A stretch of 64,000 bases of DNA from Pseudomonas sp. MYb327 (GTDB lineage Bacteria; Pseudomonadota; Gammaproteobacteria; Pseudomonadales; Pseudomonadaceae), in contig NZ_CP159258.1 of the NCBI RefSeq assembly GCF_040438925.1, positions 3,672,001 to 3,736,000 of the forward strand. Direction: 5' to 3'. Positions 34,874-43,301 of this stretch are shown piece by piece (position 1 is the first letter of the stretch; the number at the start of each line of letters is the position of its first letter). The position numbers were made by a program, and so were the translations under genes. Below the pieces are notes generated by a model, which was given only the letters and a program-made list of their open reading frames with translations, searched no databases and was not told the DNA's origin.

Positions 34874-36519
34874 TCTTTGGCCAGTACACCGTCGATAACA
34901 GCGCCACGGCAGCCGGCAAACATATCCAGATCCTGGTTGTAGACCTTGCTGCTGACCTCCAGCAACCCCAACATCGAATGGAACAGGTTGTCCTGGCTCA
35001 AGGGTTTTTCACGGCTCAGTTGCAGGCAATGAGTGTCCACCGAGAACGACTTTTGATAGCTGTCGGAAAACCACGCCAGCATCGCAACATGCTTCTGTTG
35101 TTCCGGCGCCAGCATGTAAGGCGTGCCATGGAGGAACAAGTTGTATTCGCCCAGAGACTCGCCGTGATCCGACAGATACAGCATTGCCGTGTCGACTTTG
35201 TCCTGATTGCTGCGCAACACATCGATCAGGGTCGACAACACATGATCGGTATACACCAGCGTGTTGTCGTAGCCATTGACGATACTTTCGCGACTGCAGT
35301 TGTTCAGTGCATTGCTTTTACAGACCGGGGTAAAGCGTTCGTATTCTTTCGGATACCGCTTGTAATACTCGGGACCGTGGCTGCCCATCTGGTGCAACAC
35401 CAGAACCGTGTCTTTATCCAGCGTATCGATGAAGTGCTGCAAACCTTGCAGGAGGATTTCATCACGGCACTCACTGTTGGCGCACAGCACCGGGTCTTTC
35501 AGGTTGCTGACATCCTGGAGCGTGACGCGGTCGCAAGTACCTTTACAACCCGACTGGTTGTCACGCCAGACGACATCGAGACCGGCACGCTTGAGCACGT
35601 CCAACAGCCCCTCTTCGTTCTTCGCCTTGCTGGCGCTGTAATCCTTGCGGCCCATATTGGAGAACATGCAGGGCACCGACACGGCGGTTTCCGTGCCGCA
35701 GGAGTGCACATCCGTAAATGCGATCAGACCGGGCTGTTTATCGAGGTTTGGCGTGGTGTCGCGGTCATAACCGAGGATGCCGAAGTTTTCAGCCCGGGCA
35801 CTTTCGCCCACTACCAGGACGGTCAGGGATTTACGGCCGTGTGCCTGCCAGACCGGGTTTCTCTCGGCATCTGCACCGACTTCGACAAAGGGCTGACGTG
35901 CCGACGCGACTTGCTCGCGCAGATATCCGAACGAAGCACCGATGTAGTTGCTCGGCACTACCATAAGACGCAACTCATGGTGATTGCGAAACAGAGAAGA
36001 CAAGCCTTGATAATTAACCATCGCAACGCCGCCAAGGACTGCTACCGATGCAACACTCACCAGCAGTTTGCTTAACAACTCACGATGCCAGCGACGATAA
36101 TTAATCGGGGCTTTCCATAACATCAACGACGGCAAAATACCGAGAGCCACAATATAAACAAGCAACTTTAATGACAATAAGTCACGCACTTCCGTGGCAT
36201 TGGTTTCTGCGAAGTTACGCAACATGCCCGCGTCAATCAAAACACCATACTGGCTCATGAAGTACGCCACACCCGCACTGATCATGAACAGCAATATCAA
36301 GACAGGCTTCAGAACAGACCGGAACGCCAGCAGAGTCAGCACAACGTTGAAGGCCGCAAGGATCATTACCCCGAATGCCACGCGTATGACAACGCCTTTG
36401 CCGTCACCCGCCGTGATGTCAAACAGGTGTTGCCATAGCACTAAATTGAAAGCGATCAATAAAAAGGCACTGGCAATCAATGTCACCCACTCGGGGCGCA
36501 CGGCTTTAATCTTCAACAT
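34870..36519 (-). CDS. eptA: Phosphoethanolamine transferase EptA (lipid A modification)
   Basis: 549 residues, close to E. coli EptA (547). Five N-terminal membrane helices (about residues 10-160) precede the periplasmic alkaline-phosphatase-like domain. LVVGESARAENFGILGYDRDTTP holds the zinc-binding Glu, CGTETAVSVPCMFSNMGR the nucleophilic Thr, and YLSDHGESLGEYN the Asp-His zinc ligands. Six or more Cys residues can form the usual disulfides. It transfers phosphoethanolamine to lipid A phosphate, which lowers polymyxin binding. The start at 36519 is preceded by AGGA at a rather long distance. The N-terminal half and upstream region are visibly more AT-rich than the surroundings. Confidence 0.9.
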   Translation of the reverse strand: MLKIKAVRPEWVTLIASAFLLIAFNLVLWQHLFDITAGDGKGVVIRVAFGVMILAAFNVVLTLLAFRSVLKPVLILLFMISAGVAYFMSQYGVLIDAGMLRNFAETNATEVRDLLSLKLLVYIVALGILPSLMLWKAPINYRRWHRELLSKLLVSVASVAVLGGVAMVNYQGLSSLFRNHHELRLMVVPSNYIGASFGYLREQVASARQPFVEVGADAERNPVWQAHGRKSLTVLVVGESARAENFGILGYDRDTTPNLDKQPGLIAFTDVHSCGTETAVSVPCMFSNMGRKDYSASKAKNEEGLLDVLKRAGLDVVWRDNQSGCKGTCDRVTLQDVSNLKDPVLCANSECRDEILLQGLQHFIDTLDKDTVLVLHQMGSHGPEYYKRYPKEYERFTPVCKSNALNNCSRESIVNGYDNTLVYTDHVLSTLIDVLRSNQDKVDTAMLYLSDHGESLGEYNLFLHGTPYMLAPEQQKHVAMLAWFSDSYQKSFSVDTHCLQLSREKPLSQDNLFHSMLGLLEVSSKVYNQDLDMFAGCRGAVIDGVLAKE

Positions 36520-36619
36520 GATGAGTGGCTGTTCCTGAAAAGAAGTGCCGTCGGTAAATGTGAAAATTTCATTTACCGCGACAGCATTAACTCTAGGCAG
36601 CCAACCATCAATTTTTCGT

Positions 36620-36650
36620 GAAAAAGAAGCCAACAATTAGTTGGCCTCTT
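36620..36650 (-). terminator. Rho-independent terminator after the CHMI-like gene
   Basis: On the minus strand, GCCAAC-TAATT-GTTGGC with AGA/TCT extension is followed by TTCTTTTT. It would end the LysR-CHMI transcript before eptA, so eptA needs its own promoter in 36520-36620. Confidence 0.7.
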
Positions 36651-36741
36651 ATATCAACATGAAACTATAAACTTATTTGAGAATGATTCAGCTCGGGTTC
36701 AGATTGCAGGCTAATACCCGCTCGCTTGTCGTCGCCGTAGA

Positions 36742-37107
36742 TTATTTGCTGATCGCGATCTTGCTGTAGGACTCACGATCAATGTCGAGGATCTCGACAC
36801 ACAACTGGACTTCAACGCCTGCCGGCCATGCACAGAGATCCTGCACCACCGCCAGCAAGCTTTCCGACAGCTGCTTTTTGATTTGCGCCGAACGCCCGCT
36901 CAACACGGCCAGCTTCACATGCACAAATCCTCGCTCCGCCAATGCGGTACCGACCTTGAACGTCTCGACCTTTACCGCGCGACCCTTGATGTCGGATTCG
37001 GCACCGAACTGGCCGGAGCCCACCAGCGCATTGTTGAGCCGTAGCAACGCCACATCGGCATTCAGATCAGGCAGGTTGGCGGTGTATTCCATGTGCAGGT
37101 GTGGCAT
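36742..37107 (-). CDS. 5-carboxymethyl-2-hydroxymuconate isomerase-like tautomerase
   Basis: 121 residues from the ATG at 37107 with AGGAG upstream. Removing Met exposes Pro (MPHLHMEYTANL), the catalytic base of the CHMI/tautomerase fold. AVKVETFKVGTALAERGFVHVKLAVLSGR and the C-terminal VQLCVEILDIDRESYSK match CHMI. The classical enzyme acts in homoprotocatechuate breakdown, but no hpa genes are nearby, so the substrate here is uncertain. It lies 40 bases after the MexT-like gene in the same direction and probably shares its transcript. An intrinsic terminator follows. Confidence 0.82.
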   Translation of the reverse strand: MPHLHMEYTANLPDLNADVALLRLNNALVGSGQFGAESDIKGRAVKVETFKVGTALAERGFVHVKLAVLSGRSAQIKKQLSESLLAVVQDLCAWPAGVEVQLCVEILDIDRESYSKIAISK

Positions 37108-37147
37108 GGCGTAACTCCTATAGGTCGGCGGAAAGTTCGTACATACA

Positions 37148-38074
37148 TTATTGGGACAGCGACAACAGATTGCGCTCGCCCATGAACGTTTCAATTCGTG
37201 AACGCAACCAGCGTTCGGCGGGGTCGCTGTCGGCATGGCTGAGCCAGACCATCGACAGTTCCAGTGTCTGGGTTTTGAACGGAAACGGCTCCGTGAATAG
37301 CTGACCCGATGCCGCCATCGCCTGGGCGGTGTAATCCGGCAGGCTGGCAATCAGATCTGTCCCGGCAAGCAACGCCGGCAGCGAACTGTACTGCGGCACC
37401 GAGAGCACTACCTGACGTGAACGACCAATCTGTGCCAGCCACTCATCGGCGAAACCACTGACGTTGGCGATGTGAGACACCAGCACATGCGGGCGCGAGC
37501 AATATTCATCAACCGTCAACGGCGTATCGGAGGCATCGGCTCGCAACACACTGGGGTAAATGTGCCGCAGCAACTTGCGCTTGGCATTGGCCGGCAGACC
37601 GCGAGTCTGGCTGATACCGACCGTTATGTCGCCAGACGCCAGCAAATCGGGAATCCGCCAATAATCGACGTTCTGCACCACGAATACCACTTTCGGCGCT
37701 TCCTGGCGCAGCGCGCGCAGCAGTGGTGGCAACAATCCGTATTCGACGTCGTCCGACATGCCGATACGAAAGGTCATGGTGCTGTTGCTCGGGTCGAAAT
37801 CGTGGGTCAGGCTCAAGGCCACCGACAACGAATCCAGCGCCGGCGACAGGTAGCGAAAAATCTCTTCGGCCCTTGCGGTCGGCTCCATGCGATGACCAAC
37901 ACGAATGAACAGCGGATCGTCAAACATCGTGCGCAAACGGTTGAGCGCCGAGCTGATGGTCGGCTGGCCAAGAAACAACTTCTTCGCCACCTTGGTGACG
38001 TTGCGCTCAAGCATCAGCGTTTCAAACACCACCATCAGGTTGATGTCAGCCTTGCGTAATTCGTTGCGATTCAT
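37148..38074 (-). CDS. MexT-like LysR-type regulator
   Basis: 308 residues. MNRNELRKADINLMVVFETLM, VAKKLFLGQPTISSALNRLR and DDPLFIRVGHRMEPTARAEEIF closely follow MexT of P. aeruginosa as I recall it, and the similarity continues through FRIGMSDDVEYGLLPPLLRALR. MexT activates the mexEF-oprN efflux operon. No efflux genes are visible here, and the downstream partner is a tautomerase, so this is probably a paralogue with its own targets. A 12-base perfect inverted repeat lies 43-114 bases upstream of its start, suggesting autoregulation. Confidence 0.85.
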   Translation of the reverse strand: MNRNELRKADINLMVVFETLMLERNVTKVAKKLFLGQPTISSALNRLRTMFDDPLFIRVGHRMEPTARAEEIFRYLSPALDSLSVALSLTHDFDPSNSTMTFRIGMSDDVEYGLLPPLLRALRQEAPKVVFVVQNVDYWRIPDLLASGDITVGISQTRGLPANAKRKLLRHIYPSVLRADASDTPLTVDEYCSRPHVLVSHIANVSGFADEWLAQIGRSRQVVLSVPQYSSLPALLAGTDLIASLPDYTAQAMAASGQLFTEPFPFKTQTLELSMVWLSHADSDPAERWLRSRIETFMGERNLLSLSQ

Positions 38075-38116
38075 CCACCGATCCCAATCCCCAATCCTGC
38101 TGACAGTTTAGGGAGG

Positions 38117-38188
38117 TGTTCCAATCGGCGTCTATGCAACCCGAGCGAATAGCCGCAACACTTCGCAATAAACCGCCCGATTGGAACA
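38117..38188. promoter_or_regulatory. Long-spaced perfect inverted repeat upstream of the MexT-like gene
   Basis: TGTTCCAATCGG (38117-38128) and CCGATTGGAACA (38177-38188) match in all 12 positions, 60 bases centre to centre. The spacer is not REP sequence. It probably marks two operators in opposite orientation. Confidence 0.5.
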
Positions 38189-38222
38189 AAGCTGCTGACA
38201 AAGCAACTTCGCCATCCGAAAG

Positions 38223-38414
38223 CTAGATCTCCTTGACCGGGGTTTGATCGCAAGTCCCCTTGATCAGACTGATCGCATGTACGCAATCTGACTTGTTGAC
38301 GTATGCCTCTCCGCTGGCAACCGTTTCATGATTCCCCGCGCGCAAACGCCACCGCCATTGGCCTTTGCCGGTTAGAACGGTGCCGCGGGTTTGCCTGTAA
38401 ATCTCAAAATACAT
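38223..38414 (-). CDS. DUF1508 (YegP-like) small protein
   Basis: 63 residues, with AAGGAG upstream. MYFEIYRQTRGTVLTGKGQWRWRLRAGNHE and SGEAYVNKSDCVHAISLIKG match one DUF1508 repeat; YegP itself has two. Function unknown. From the start at 38414 to the tRNA at 38713 there are 298 bases holding only the tRNA terminator; a 73-codon open frame there (38448-38669) looks spurious. Confidence 0.8.
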   Translation of the reverse strand: MYFEIYRQTRGTVLTGKGQWRWRLRAGNHETVASGEAYVNKSDCVHAISLIKGTCDQTPVKEI

Positions 38415-38667
38415 TGCTCGCTCCTTGCGATTGCTGGTGACGGCAGATCAGTGACCTGCGATAGCCAGAGTAGATGAGGTTCTTTTGGGAAGAAGTAAAC
38501 GAGTGTCAGGGGATATTTCGCAGAAAAGGCCTTGAATCACGGGCGGACCAATGGAATCAGGGCGAGGTAATTTGAGCGACCGGGATGGGTAACTTTTCTT
38601 CTGAACAGGCAAACATTTCTCACCCGGAGCCGCGGCTAAATCTGACGCACTGAAAATCACGCACAAC

Positions 38668-38705
38668 AAAAAGCCCCGTAGCTTATTCGGCTACGGGGCT
38701 TTTTC
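38668..38705. terminator. Bidirectional rho-independent terminator
   Basis: AGCCCCGTAGC (38672-38682), 7-base loop, GCTACGGGGCT (38690-38700), flanked by A4 and T4. It lies directly downstream of the tRNA-Ser gene on the minus strand. Confidence 0.9.
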
Positions 38706-38712
38706 TATGTAA

Positions 38713-38802
38713 TGGCGGAGAGATAGGGATTCGAACCCTAGGTACCGGTGAAGGTACAACGGATTTCGAATCCGTCCCATTCGGCCACTCTGGCATCTCT
38801 CC
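38713..38802 (-). tRNA. tRNA-Ser(CGA)
   Basis: 90 bases including the encoded 3' CCA. The acceptor stem GGAGAGA pairs with TCTCTCC. The anticodon stem ACGGA/TCCGT closes the loop TTCGAAA, so the anticodon is CGA, reading UCG. The long variable arm (TACCTTCACCGGTA) marks a class II serine tRNA, and GGTTCGAATCC is the T arm. The terminator at 38668 follows. Confidence 0.95.
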
Positions 38803-38885
38803 AACGGCGCGCATCATAACAACACTTTTGCCGGAAGCGAACCCCCTAAGCGAAATTTTTCCGTGCTATCAGATGCTTGCGTCGA

Positions 38886-39599
38886 TTAAAGCGGTACGCC
38901 CAGACGATTGGCGACTTCTTCGTAGGCCTCAATGACGTCACCGAGGCCCTGACGGAAGCGGTCCTTGTCCATTTTCTTCTTGGTGGCCTTGTCCCACAGA
39001 CGGCAGCCGTCCGGGCTGAATTCGTCGCCCAGGACGATGGAGCCGTCGTGGAACACGCCGAATTCCAGTTTGAAGTCGACCAGCAGCAGGCCCGCGTCGT
39101 CGAACAGTTTGCTCAACACTTCGTTGACCTTGAGCGACAGTTCTTTCATGCGAACCAGTTGCTCGGCGGTGCCCCAACCGAATGCCACGACGTGGGATTC
39201 GTTGATGAACGGGTCGCCCTTGGCGTCGTCCTTCAGGAACAGTTCGAAGGTGTAAGGGTTGAGCTTCATGCCTTCTTCAACGCCCAGACGCTTGACCAGG
39301 CTGCCGGCGGCGTAGTTACGCACGACGCATTCGACCGGGATCATGTCCAGCTTCTTGACCAGGCACTCGTTGTCGCCCAGCAGCTTGTCGAACTGGGTCG
39401 GCACGCCGGCCGCTTCGAGTTTCTGCATGATGAAGGCGTTGAACTTGTTGTTCACCATGCCTTTGCGGTCGAGCTGCTCGATGCGCTTGCCGTCGAACGC
39501 CGAAGTGTCGTTGCGAAACAGCAGGATCAGACGGTTAGCGTCGTCGGTCTTGTAAACCGACTTGGCTTTGCCGCGGTAGAGTTCTTCACGTTTTTCCAT
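38886..39599 (-). CDS. purC: SAICAR synthetase
   Basis: 237 residues, the bacterial standard. [33 protein letters not shown] holds the N-terminal ATP-binding loop, and [22 protein letters not shown] with [15 protein letters not shown] are PurC signatures. It makes the succinocarboxamide intermediate of purine synthesis from CAIR, aspartate and ATP. It is the last gene of dapA-bamC-hydrolase-purC, 28 bases after the hydrolase. GGAG lies upstream of the ATG. Confidence 0.95.
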   Translation of the reverse strand: MEKREELYRGKAKSVYKTDDANRLILLFRNDTSAFDGKRIEQLDRKGMVNNKFNAFIMQKLEAAGVPTQFDKLLGDNECLVKKLDMIPVECVVRNYAAGSLVKRLGVEEGMKLNPYTFELFLKDDAKGDPFINESHVVAFGWGTAEQLVRMKELSLKVNEVLSKLFDDAGLLLVDFKLEFGVFHDGSIVLGDEFSPDGCRLWDKATKKKMDKDRFRQGLGDVIEAYEEVANRLGVPL

Positions 39600-39627
39600 G
39601 ATGGGCTCCGCTTGCTAAGTAGATGGG

Positions 39628-40386
39628 CTAGGCGATGTGTCGCCAGTCGAGCCCTGAATCTTGATCGGCCAGTTGCAGCCAGTCCGGGTCGCACCCGAGG
39701 GTGTCGACAAAACATTGCCGGGCCAGCTGCGGCAGGTTGTTCTTGCTGCTCAGATGGGCCAGGACCAAATGTTGCAGGCCTTGCCAGCCCAACTCGGCCA
39801 CCAGGAATGCCGCCTGATGGTTGTTCAAATGTCCCAGTTCACCGCCCACCCGCTGCTTCAGGAAGTACGGGTAGTGACCGCGAGCCAGCATGTCACGGCA
39901 ATGATTGGCTTCGATCATCAGAGCATCGAGATCCCGATAGCCATCCAGCACCTTGTTGCAATACGAACCCAGGTCGGTCAACAGGCCAAAACGCCGTTCA
40001 CCGTCACTGAAGACATATTGCGTCGGCTCCTGCGCATCGTGGGCCACGGCAATGACACCGATGCTCAAGTTGCCGACTTGCAGTTGCTCGCCGCCGGCCA
40101 GGAAGCCCGCGGGTTCAATCGGTTTGCGCATCCCGCGCAGGGTGCCGCGACTGAGGTAGACAGGCAGATTGTAGCGCCGAGACAGCAAACCCACGCCATG
40201 CACGTGGTCGGCATGTTCGTGGGTCACGAGTATCGCGCTCAACTGCGCAGGGTTCACACCCAGGCGCAGCAGGCGTTTTTCGGTTTCTCTCAAAGAGAAA
40301 CCACAATCCACCAGCACATACGTATCAGCACTGGCTATCAGCGTGCCGTTCCCTTGGCTACCGCTGCCGAGAACGGCAAAACGCAT
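39628..40386 (-). CDS. Metallo-beta-lactamase fold hydrolase (YycJ/WalJ-like)
   Basis: 252 residues. THEHADH at 55-61 is the zinc-binding HxHxDH motif; AVAHDAQEPTQYVF, MIEANHC and VLAHLSSKNN supply the later ligands. GSGSQGNGTLI at the N-terminus is typical of the YycJ-like group. It is probably a nuclease or phosphodiesterase. It lies four bases after bamC and before purC, so it is co-transcribed with essential genes; I recall the same order in P. aeruginosa. Confidence 0.85.
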   Translation of the reverse strand: MRFAVLGSGSQGNGTLIASADTYVLVDCGFSLRETEKRLLRLGVNPAQLSAILVTHEHADHVHGVGLLSRRYNLPVYLSRGTLRGMRKPIEPAGFLAGGEQLQVGNLSIGVIAVAHDAQEPTQYVFSDGERRFGLLTDLGSYCNKVLDGYRDLDALMIEANHCRDMLARGHYPYFLKQRVGGELGHLNNHQAAFLVAELGWQGLQHLVLAHLSSKNNLPQLARQCFVDTLGCDPDWLQLADQDSGLDWRHIA

Positions 40387-40390
40387 GTGA

Positions 40391-41506
40391 TCAGCCCAGG
40401 TTGTCCTGAATCACGCTCAACACTTTGCGCGCCACGTCAGCCGGCGCCACGGTATTGATGTTTTTCTCGACGGTGACCTGAACGCTCTCGCCTACCTTGC
40501 TCAGGCGAACCTGATAACGCTCGGCACGGGCTTCAACTTCTTCCTTGTTCGGCGTACTGCCAAACAGGCTGCTGAAGAAACCTGGCTTGTCGTCCTTCTT
40601 CTCGGCTTTTTCCGCCAGGTTGATGTAGTACAGGCCCAGGCTACGGTTGATGTCTTCAACGCGCCATTCGCCCTGTTCCAGCGCACGACCGACGCTCGAC
40701 CAGGCACGATCCAGGTCCGAACCGACGTTCAGCACGGGGTTGCCGCTGCCGTCTTCGCTCAGGCTGACACGGTTAGGCGTATCGAAATCACGGGAGGCCA
40801 GCATGGAGACCGAACCGCCCTTCTCCGAGATACGGCTCATGCTCGCGAGCATGTCGTCGACCAGTGCCGCGTCCAGGCCAGTGTTGACCGAACGGTTGGT
40901 GAAGGCCACGTCGGCGGTGCTACCGGCAGGACGCTCGGCGGTGACTACGTAGATTTCACTGGTATTGCGCTGCACGCCCGGCTCGATACGCACTCGAGCA
41001 CGGATTTCGCCGTCAGACGCGACACCGGCTGCGTCCAGGCGCTTGGCCATCGCTGCAGACAGTTCGTCGGAGTGCTGCCAGGTCGTGGTGAATTCGCCGG
41101 TTTGCGGGCGTTGCTCGTCCAGACGGAAACCGTTGTCCTGGAAGAACTGAACGGCCACTGGCCAGGCTTCCGCCGGTGGGTTCTGCGCCAGGATCCAGCG
41201 CGAATCACCGCTCTTCTGCATGGTGTAGGCGCTGGCATCGGCAGCGGCCGTCAACGGCTGCGGACGAGGAACGACGTATTCACCCTTGGCGGTGTCATCG
41301 GCCACATTGCGCGGAATTGGCAACAGTGGATCCAGACGCTTGGCGGTGGTGATATCCGGTGGCAGTTGCATCGGTGCAGTTTGTTGCGCTTCCAGGTAAT
41401 CGCTACCACGGTCACGGAAATAACCTTCCGGGCCCCAGATCCATCCGCAGCCACTGGTGCTGGAGATAATCAAGGCAAGTGCGGAAAGTCCGGCCAATCG
41501 CTTCAT
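40391..41506 (-). CDS. bamC: Outer membrane assembly lipoprotein BamC
   Basis: 371 residues from the ATG at 41506 with AGGAAG upstream. The lipoprotein signal is MKRLAGLSALALIISSTSGC, with the lipidated Cys at position 20. The extended segment after it (YFRDRGSDYLEAQQ and MQLPPDI) is the BamD-binding arm, followed by two helix-grip domains. It is an accessory subunit of the BAM complex that folds outer membrane proteins. 17 bases separate it from dapA upstream, as in other pseudomonads and E. coli. Confidence 0.92.
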   Translation of the reverse strand: MKRLAGLSALALIISSTSGCGWIWGPEGYFRDRGSDYLEAQQTAPMQLPPDITTAKRLDPLLPIPRNVADDTAKGEYVVPRPQPLTAAADASAYTMQKSGDSRWILAQNPPAEAWPVAVQFFQDNGFRLDEQRPQTGEFTTTWQHSDELSAAMAKRLDAAGVASDGEIRARVRIEPGVQRNTSEIYVVTAERPAGSTADVAFTNRSVNTGLDAALVDDMLASMSRISEKGGSVSMLASRDFDTPNRVSLSEDGSGNPVLNVGSDLDRAWSSVGRALEQGEWRVEDINRSLGLYYINLAEKAEKKDDKPGFFSSLFGSTPNKEEVEARAERYQVRLSKVGESVQVTVEKNINTVAPADVARKVLSVIQDNLG

Positions 41507-41523
41507 GCGTAGTACTTCCTCAA

Positions 41524-42402
41524 TTAAACCAGGACGCCGGACTGGCGCATGGCCTGTCGCAGCGGTTCGTGACATTCGGCGCTGAGCCAGGTGAGCGGCA
41601 GACGGATACCGTCCGGCATCAAGCCCATTTCATGCAGCGCCCATTTCACGGGAATAGGGTTGGATTCGATAAACAGGGTTTTATTGAGCGGCATCAGCTT
41701 TTCGTGAATGGCGCGGGCCTTGTCGGCTTCACCATTCAGCGCGGCGATGCACAGGTCTGCCATTTCGCGCGGAGCGACGTTGGCAGTGACCGAAATGTTG
41801 CCTTTGCCGCCAAGCAGGATCAGCTCGACAGCAGTGGCGTCGTCACCGGAAAGCACCAGGAAATCCTTGCTGACGCCGTCGATGATGGCCTTCGCGCGGC
41901 TCAGGTCGCCAGTGGCTTCCTTGATGCCGATGATGTTTTTAACTGTCGACAGACGGATCACGGTCTCGGTCTGCATGTCGCAAGCAGTGCGACCTGGCAC
42001 GTTGTAGAGGATCTGCGGGATGTCGACAGCTTCGGCGATTGCCTTGAAGTGCTGGTACAGGCCTTCCTGGGTCGGCTTGTTGTAATACGGCGTGACCAGC
42101 AGGCAAGCATCGGCGCCGGCAGTCTTCGCGTTGGTGGTCAGTTCGATGGCTTCGCGAGTCGAGTTGGCGCCGGTACCGGCGATCACCGGAATGCGGCCAT
42201 TGACCTGCTTCACTACGCGACGGATGACTTCAATGTGTTCGCTCACATCAAGAGTCGCCGATTCACCTGTAGTGCCGACCGCCACGATGGCGTGGGTGCC
42301 GTTTTGCAGGTGAAAGTCCACCAGTTTGCTCAGGCTGTCCCAGTCGAGACGACCCTGTGCATCCATAGGTGTGACCAGTGCCACCATACTGCCCGCAATC
42401 AT
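41524..42402 (-). CDS. dapA: 4-hydroxy-tetrahydrodipicolinate synthase
   Basis: 292 residues from the ATG at 42402 (MIAGSMVALVTPM), the standard length and start. AVGTTGESATL is the pyruvate-proximal loop, LYNVPGRTACDM carries the catalytic Tyr, and IIGIKEATGDLSRA the Lys that forms the Schiff base with pyruvate. It condenses pyruvate with aspartate semialdehyde, the first step towards diaminopimelate and lysine. First gene of the operon with bamC, the metallo-hydrolase and purC. Confidence 0.95.
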   Translation of the reverse strand: MIAGSMVALVTPMDAQGRLDWDSLSKLVDFHLQNGTHAIVAVGTTGESATLDVSEHIEVIRRVVKQVNGRIPVIAGTGANSTREAIELTTNAKTAGADACLLVTPYYNKPTQEGLYQHFKAIAEAVDIPQILYNVPGRTACDMQTETVIRLSTVKNIIGIKEATGDLSRAKAIIDGVSKDFLVLSGDDATAVELILLGGKGNISVTANVAPREMADLCIAALNGEADKARAIHEKLMPLNKTLFIESNPIPVKWALHEMGLMPDGIRLPLTWLSAECHEPLRQAMRQSGVLV

Positions 42403-42730
42403 GCAACCGCTCCTGCCGGAAAAAGAGAGCCGTAATGGTACTGGCGCCAAGATGCTTGTACAAGCGAAGTACTGCGCTGCCGCCATTCCCCTTGGCGCCG
42501 CTTTTCGCTACCCTTCAGACTTTGATCGGTACTGACAAGCTCGTACGTCGGGTTTCAGCCTCCATTTTCGGCATCACAAGCCCCGATCCAGCGTTGCCAC
42601 CCCTCGCTCCTGCCATTGTGGAGCACGTTGCAACCTGCGCCTCGGGTTTTCTGAATTCGCATCCGCAGGCTCGCCCCCGGCTAAACTGGCCGATAGAAGT
42701 ATCGACCGCTCATCGCTTTAGGAATGCTGC
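42403..42730. other. Divergent control region between dapA and gcvR
   Basis: 328 bases without a credible gene. It must contain the promoters of dapA (minus) and gcvR (plus). GGCTAAACTGG about 50 bases before gcvR may be its -10 region; no -35 partner is convincing. No repeat of note. Confidence 0.4.
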
Positions 42731-43291
42731 ATGTCCACCCCCACAGTTCGCGAACAATTCCTTGTCATCAGTGCCCTCGGCGCCAACCCCATGGAGCTGA
42801 CTAACGTCCTGTGCCGCGCCAGCCATGAAAATCGCTGCGCCGTGGTTACTTCTCGCCTGACGCGTCATGGCGAGTGCAGTGCGCTGGTCCTCGAAATCTC
42901 CGGCAGCTGGGACGCCCTGGCGCGCCTCGAAGGCAGCCTGCCGGTATTGGCAAAGCGGCACGCGTTCACCGTCAACGTGGTGCGCAGCGCCGCCCTGGAG
43001 AACCGTCCACAGGCCCTGCCTTATGTGGCCTATGTCAGCTCGGCCTACCGTTCGGACATCATCAACGAACTGTGCCAGTTCTTCATGGACCACAACGTCG
43101 AGCTGGAGAACCTGACCTGCGATACCTATCAGGCTCCGCAAACCGGCGGCACTATGCTCAATGCCACGTTTACCGTGACCTTGCCTGCCGGTGTGCAAAT
43201 CAGCTGGTTGCGCGATCAGTTCCTGGACTTCGCCGACGCGCTGAACCTGGACGCCCTGATTGAACCCTGGCGCCCACAGAACCCAATGTAA
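42731..43291 (+). CDS. gcvR: Glycine cleavage system regulator-like ACT protein (GcvR family)
   Basis: 186 residues with AGGA upstream of the ATG. Two ACT domains are visible: residues 8-75 (EQFLVISALGANPMELTNVLCRA) and 95-175 (LPYVAYVSSAYRSDIINELCQF). In E. coli GcvR binds glycine and holds the activator GcvA. Whether the pseudomonad protein does this is unknown. It precedes bcp by 10 bases, as in many gammaproteobacteria. Confidence 0.85.
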   Translation: MSTPTVREQFLVISALGANPMELTNVLCRASHENRCAVVTSRLTRHGECSALVLEISGSWDALARLEGSLPVLAKRHAFTVNVVRSAALENRPQALPYVAYVSSAYRSDIINELCQFFMDHNVELENLTCDTYQAPQTGGTMLNATFTVTLPAGVQISWLRDQFLDFADALNLDALIEPWRPQNPM

Positions 43292-43301
43292 GGAAGCTTT
43301 C

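Noticed and set aside
38448..38669. A 73-codon minus-strand frame after tRNA-Ser
   Set aside because: Its start lies at the tRNA terminator, it has no ribosome site and no similarity that I recognise.
38713..38802. tRNA-Ser as an integration site for a genomic island
   Set aside because: No integrase gene or direct repeat of the tRNA end is seen; the neighbours on both sides are core genes or small standard genes.
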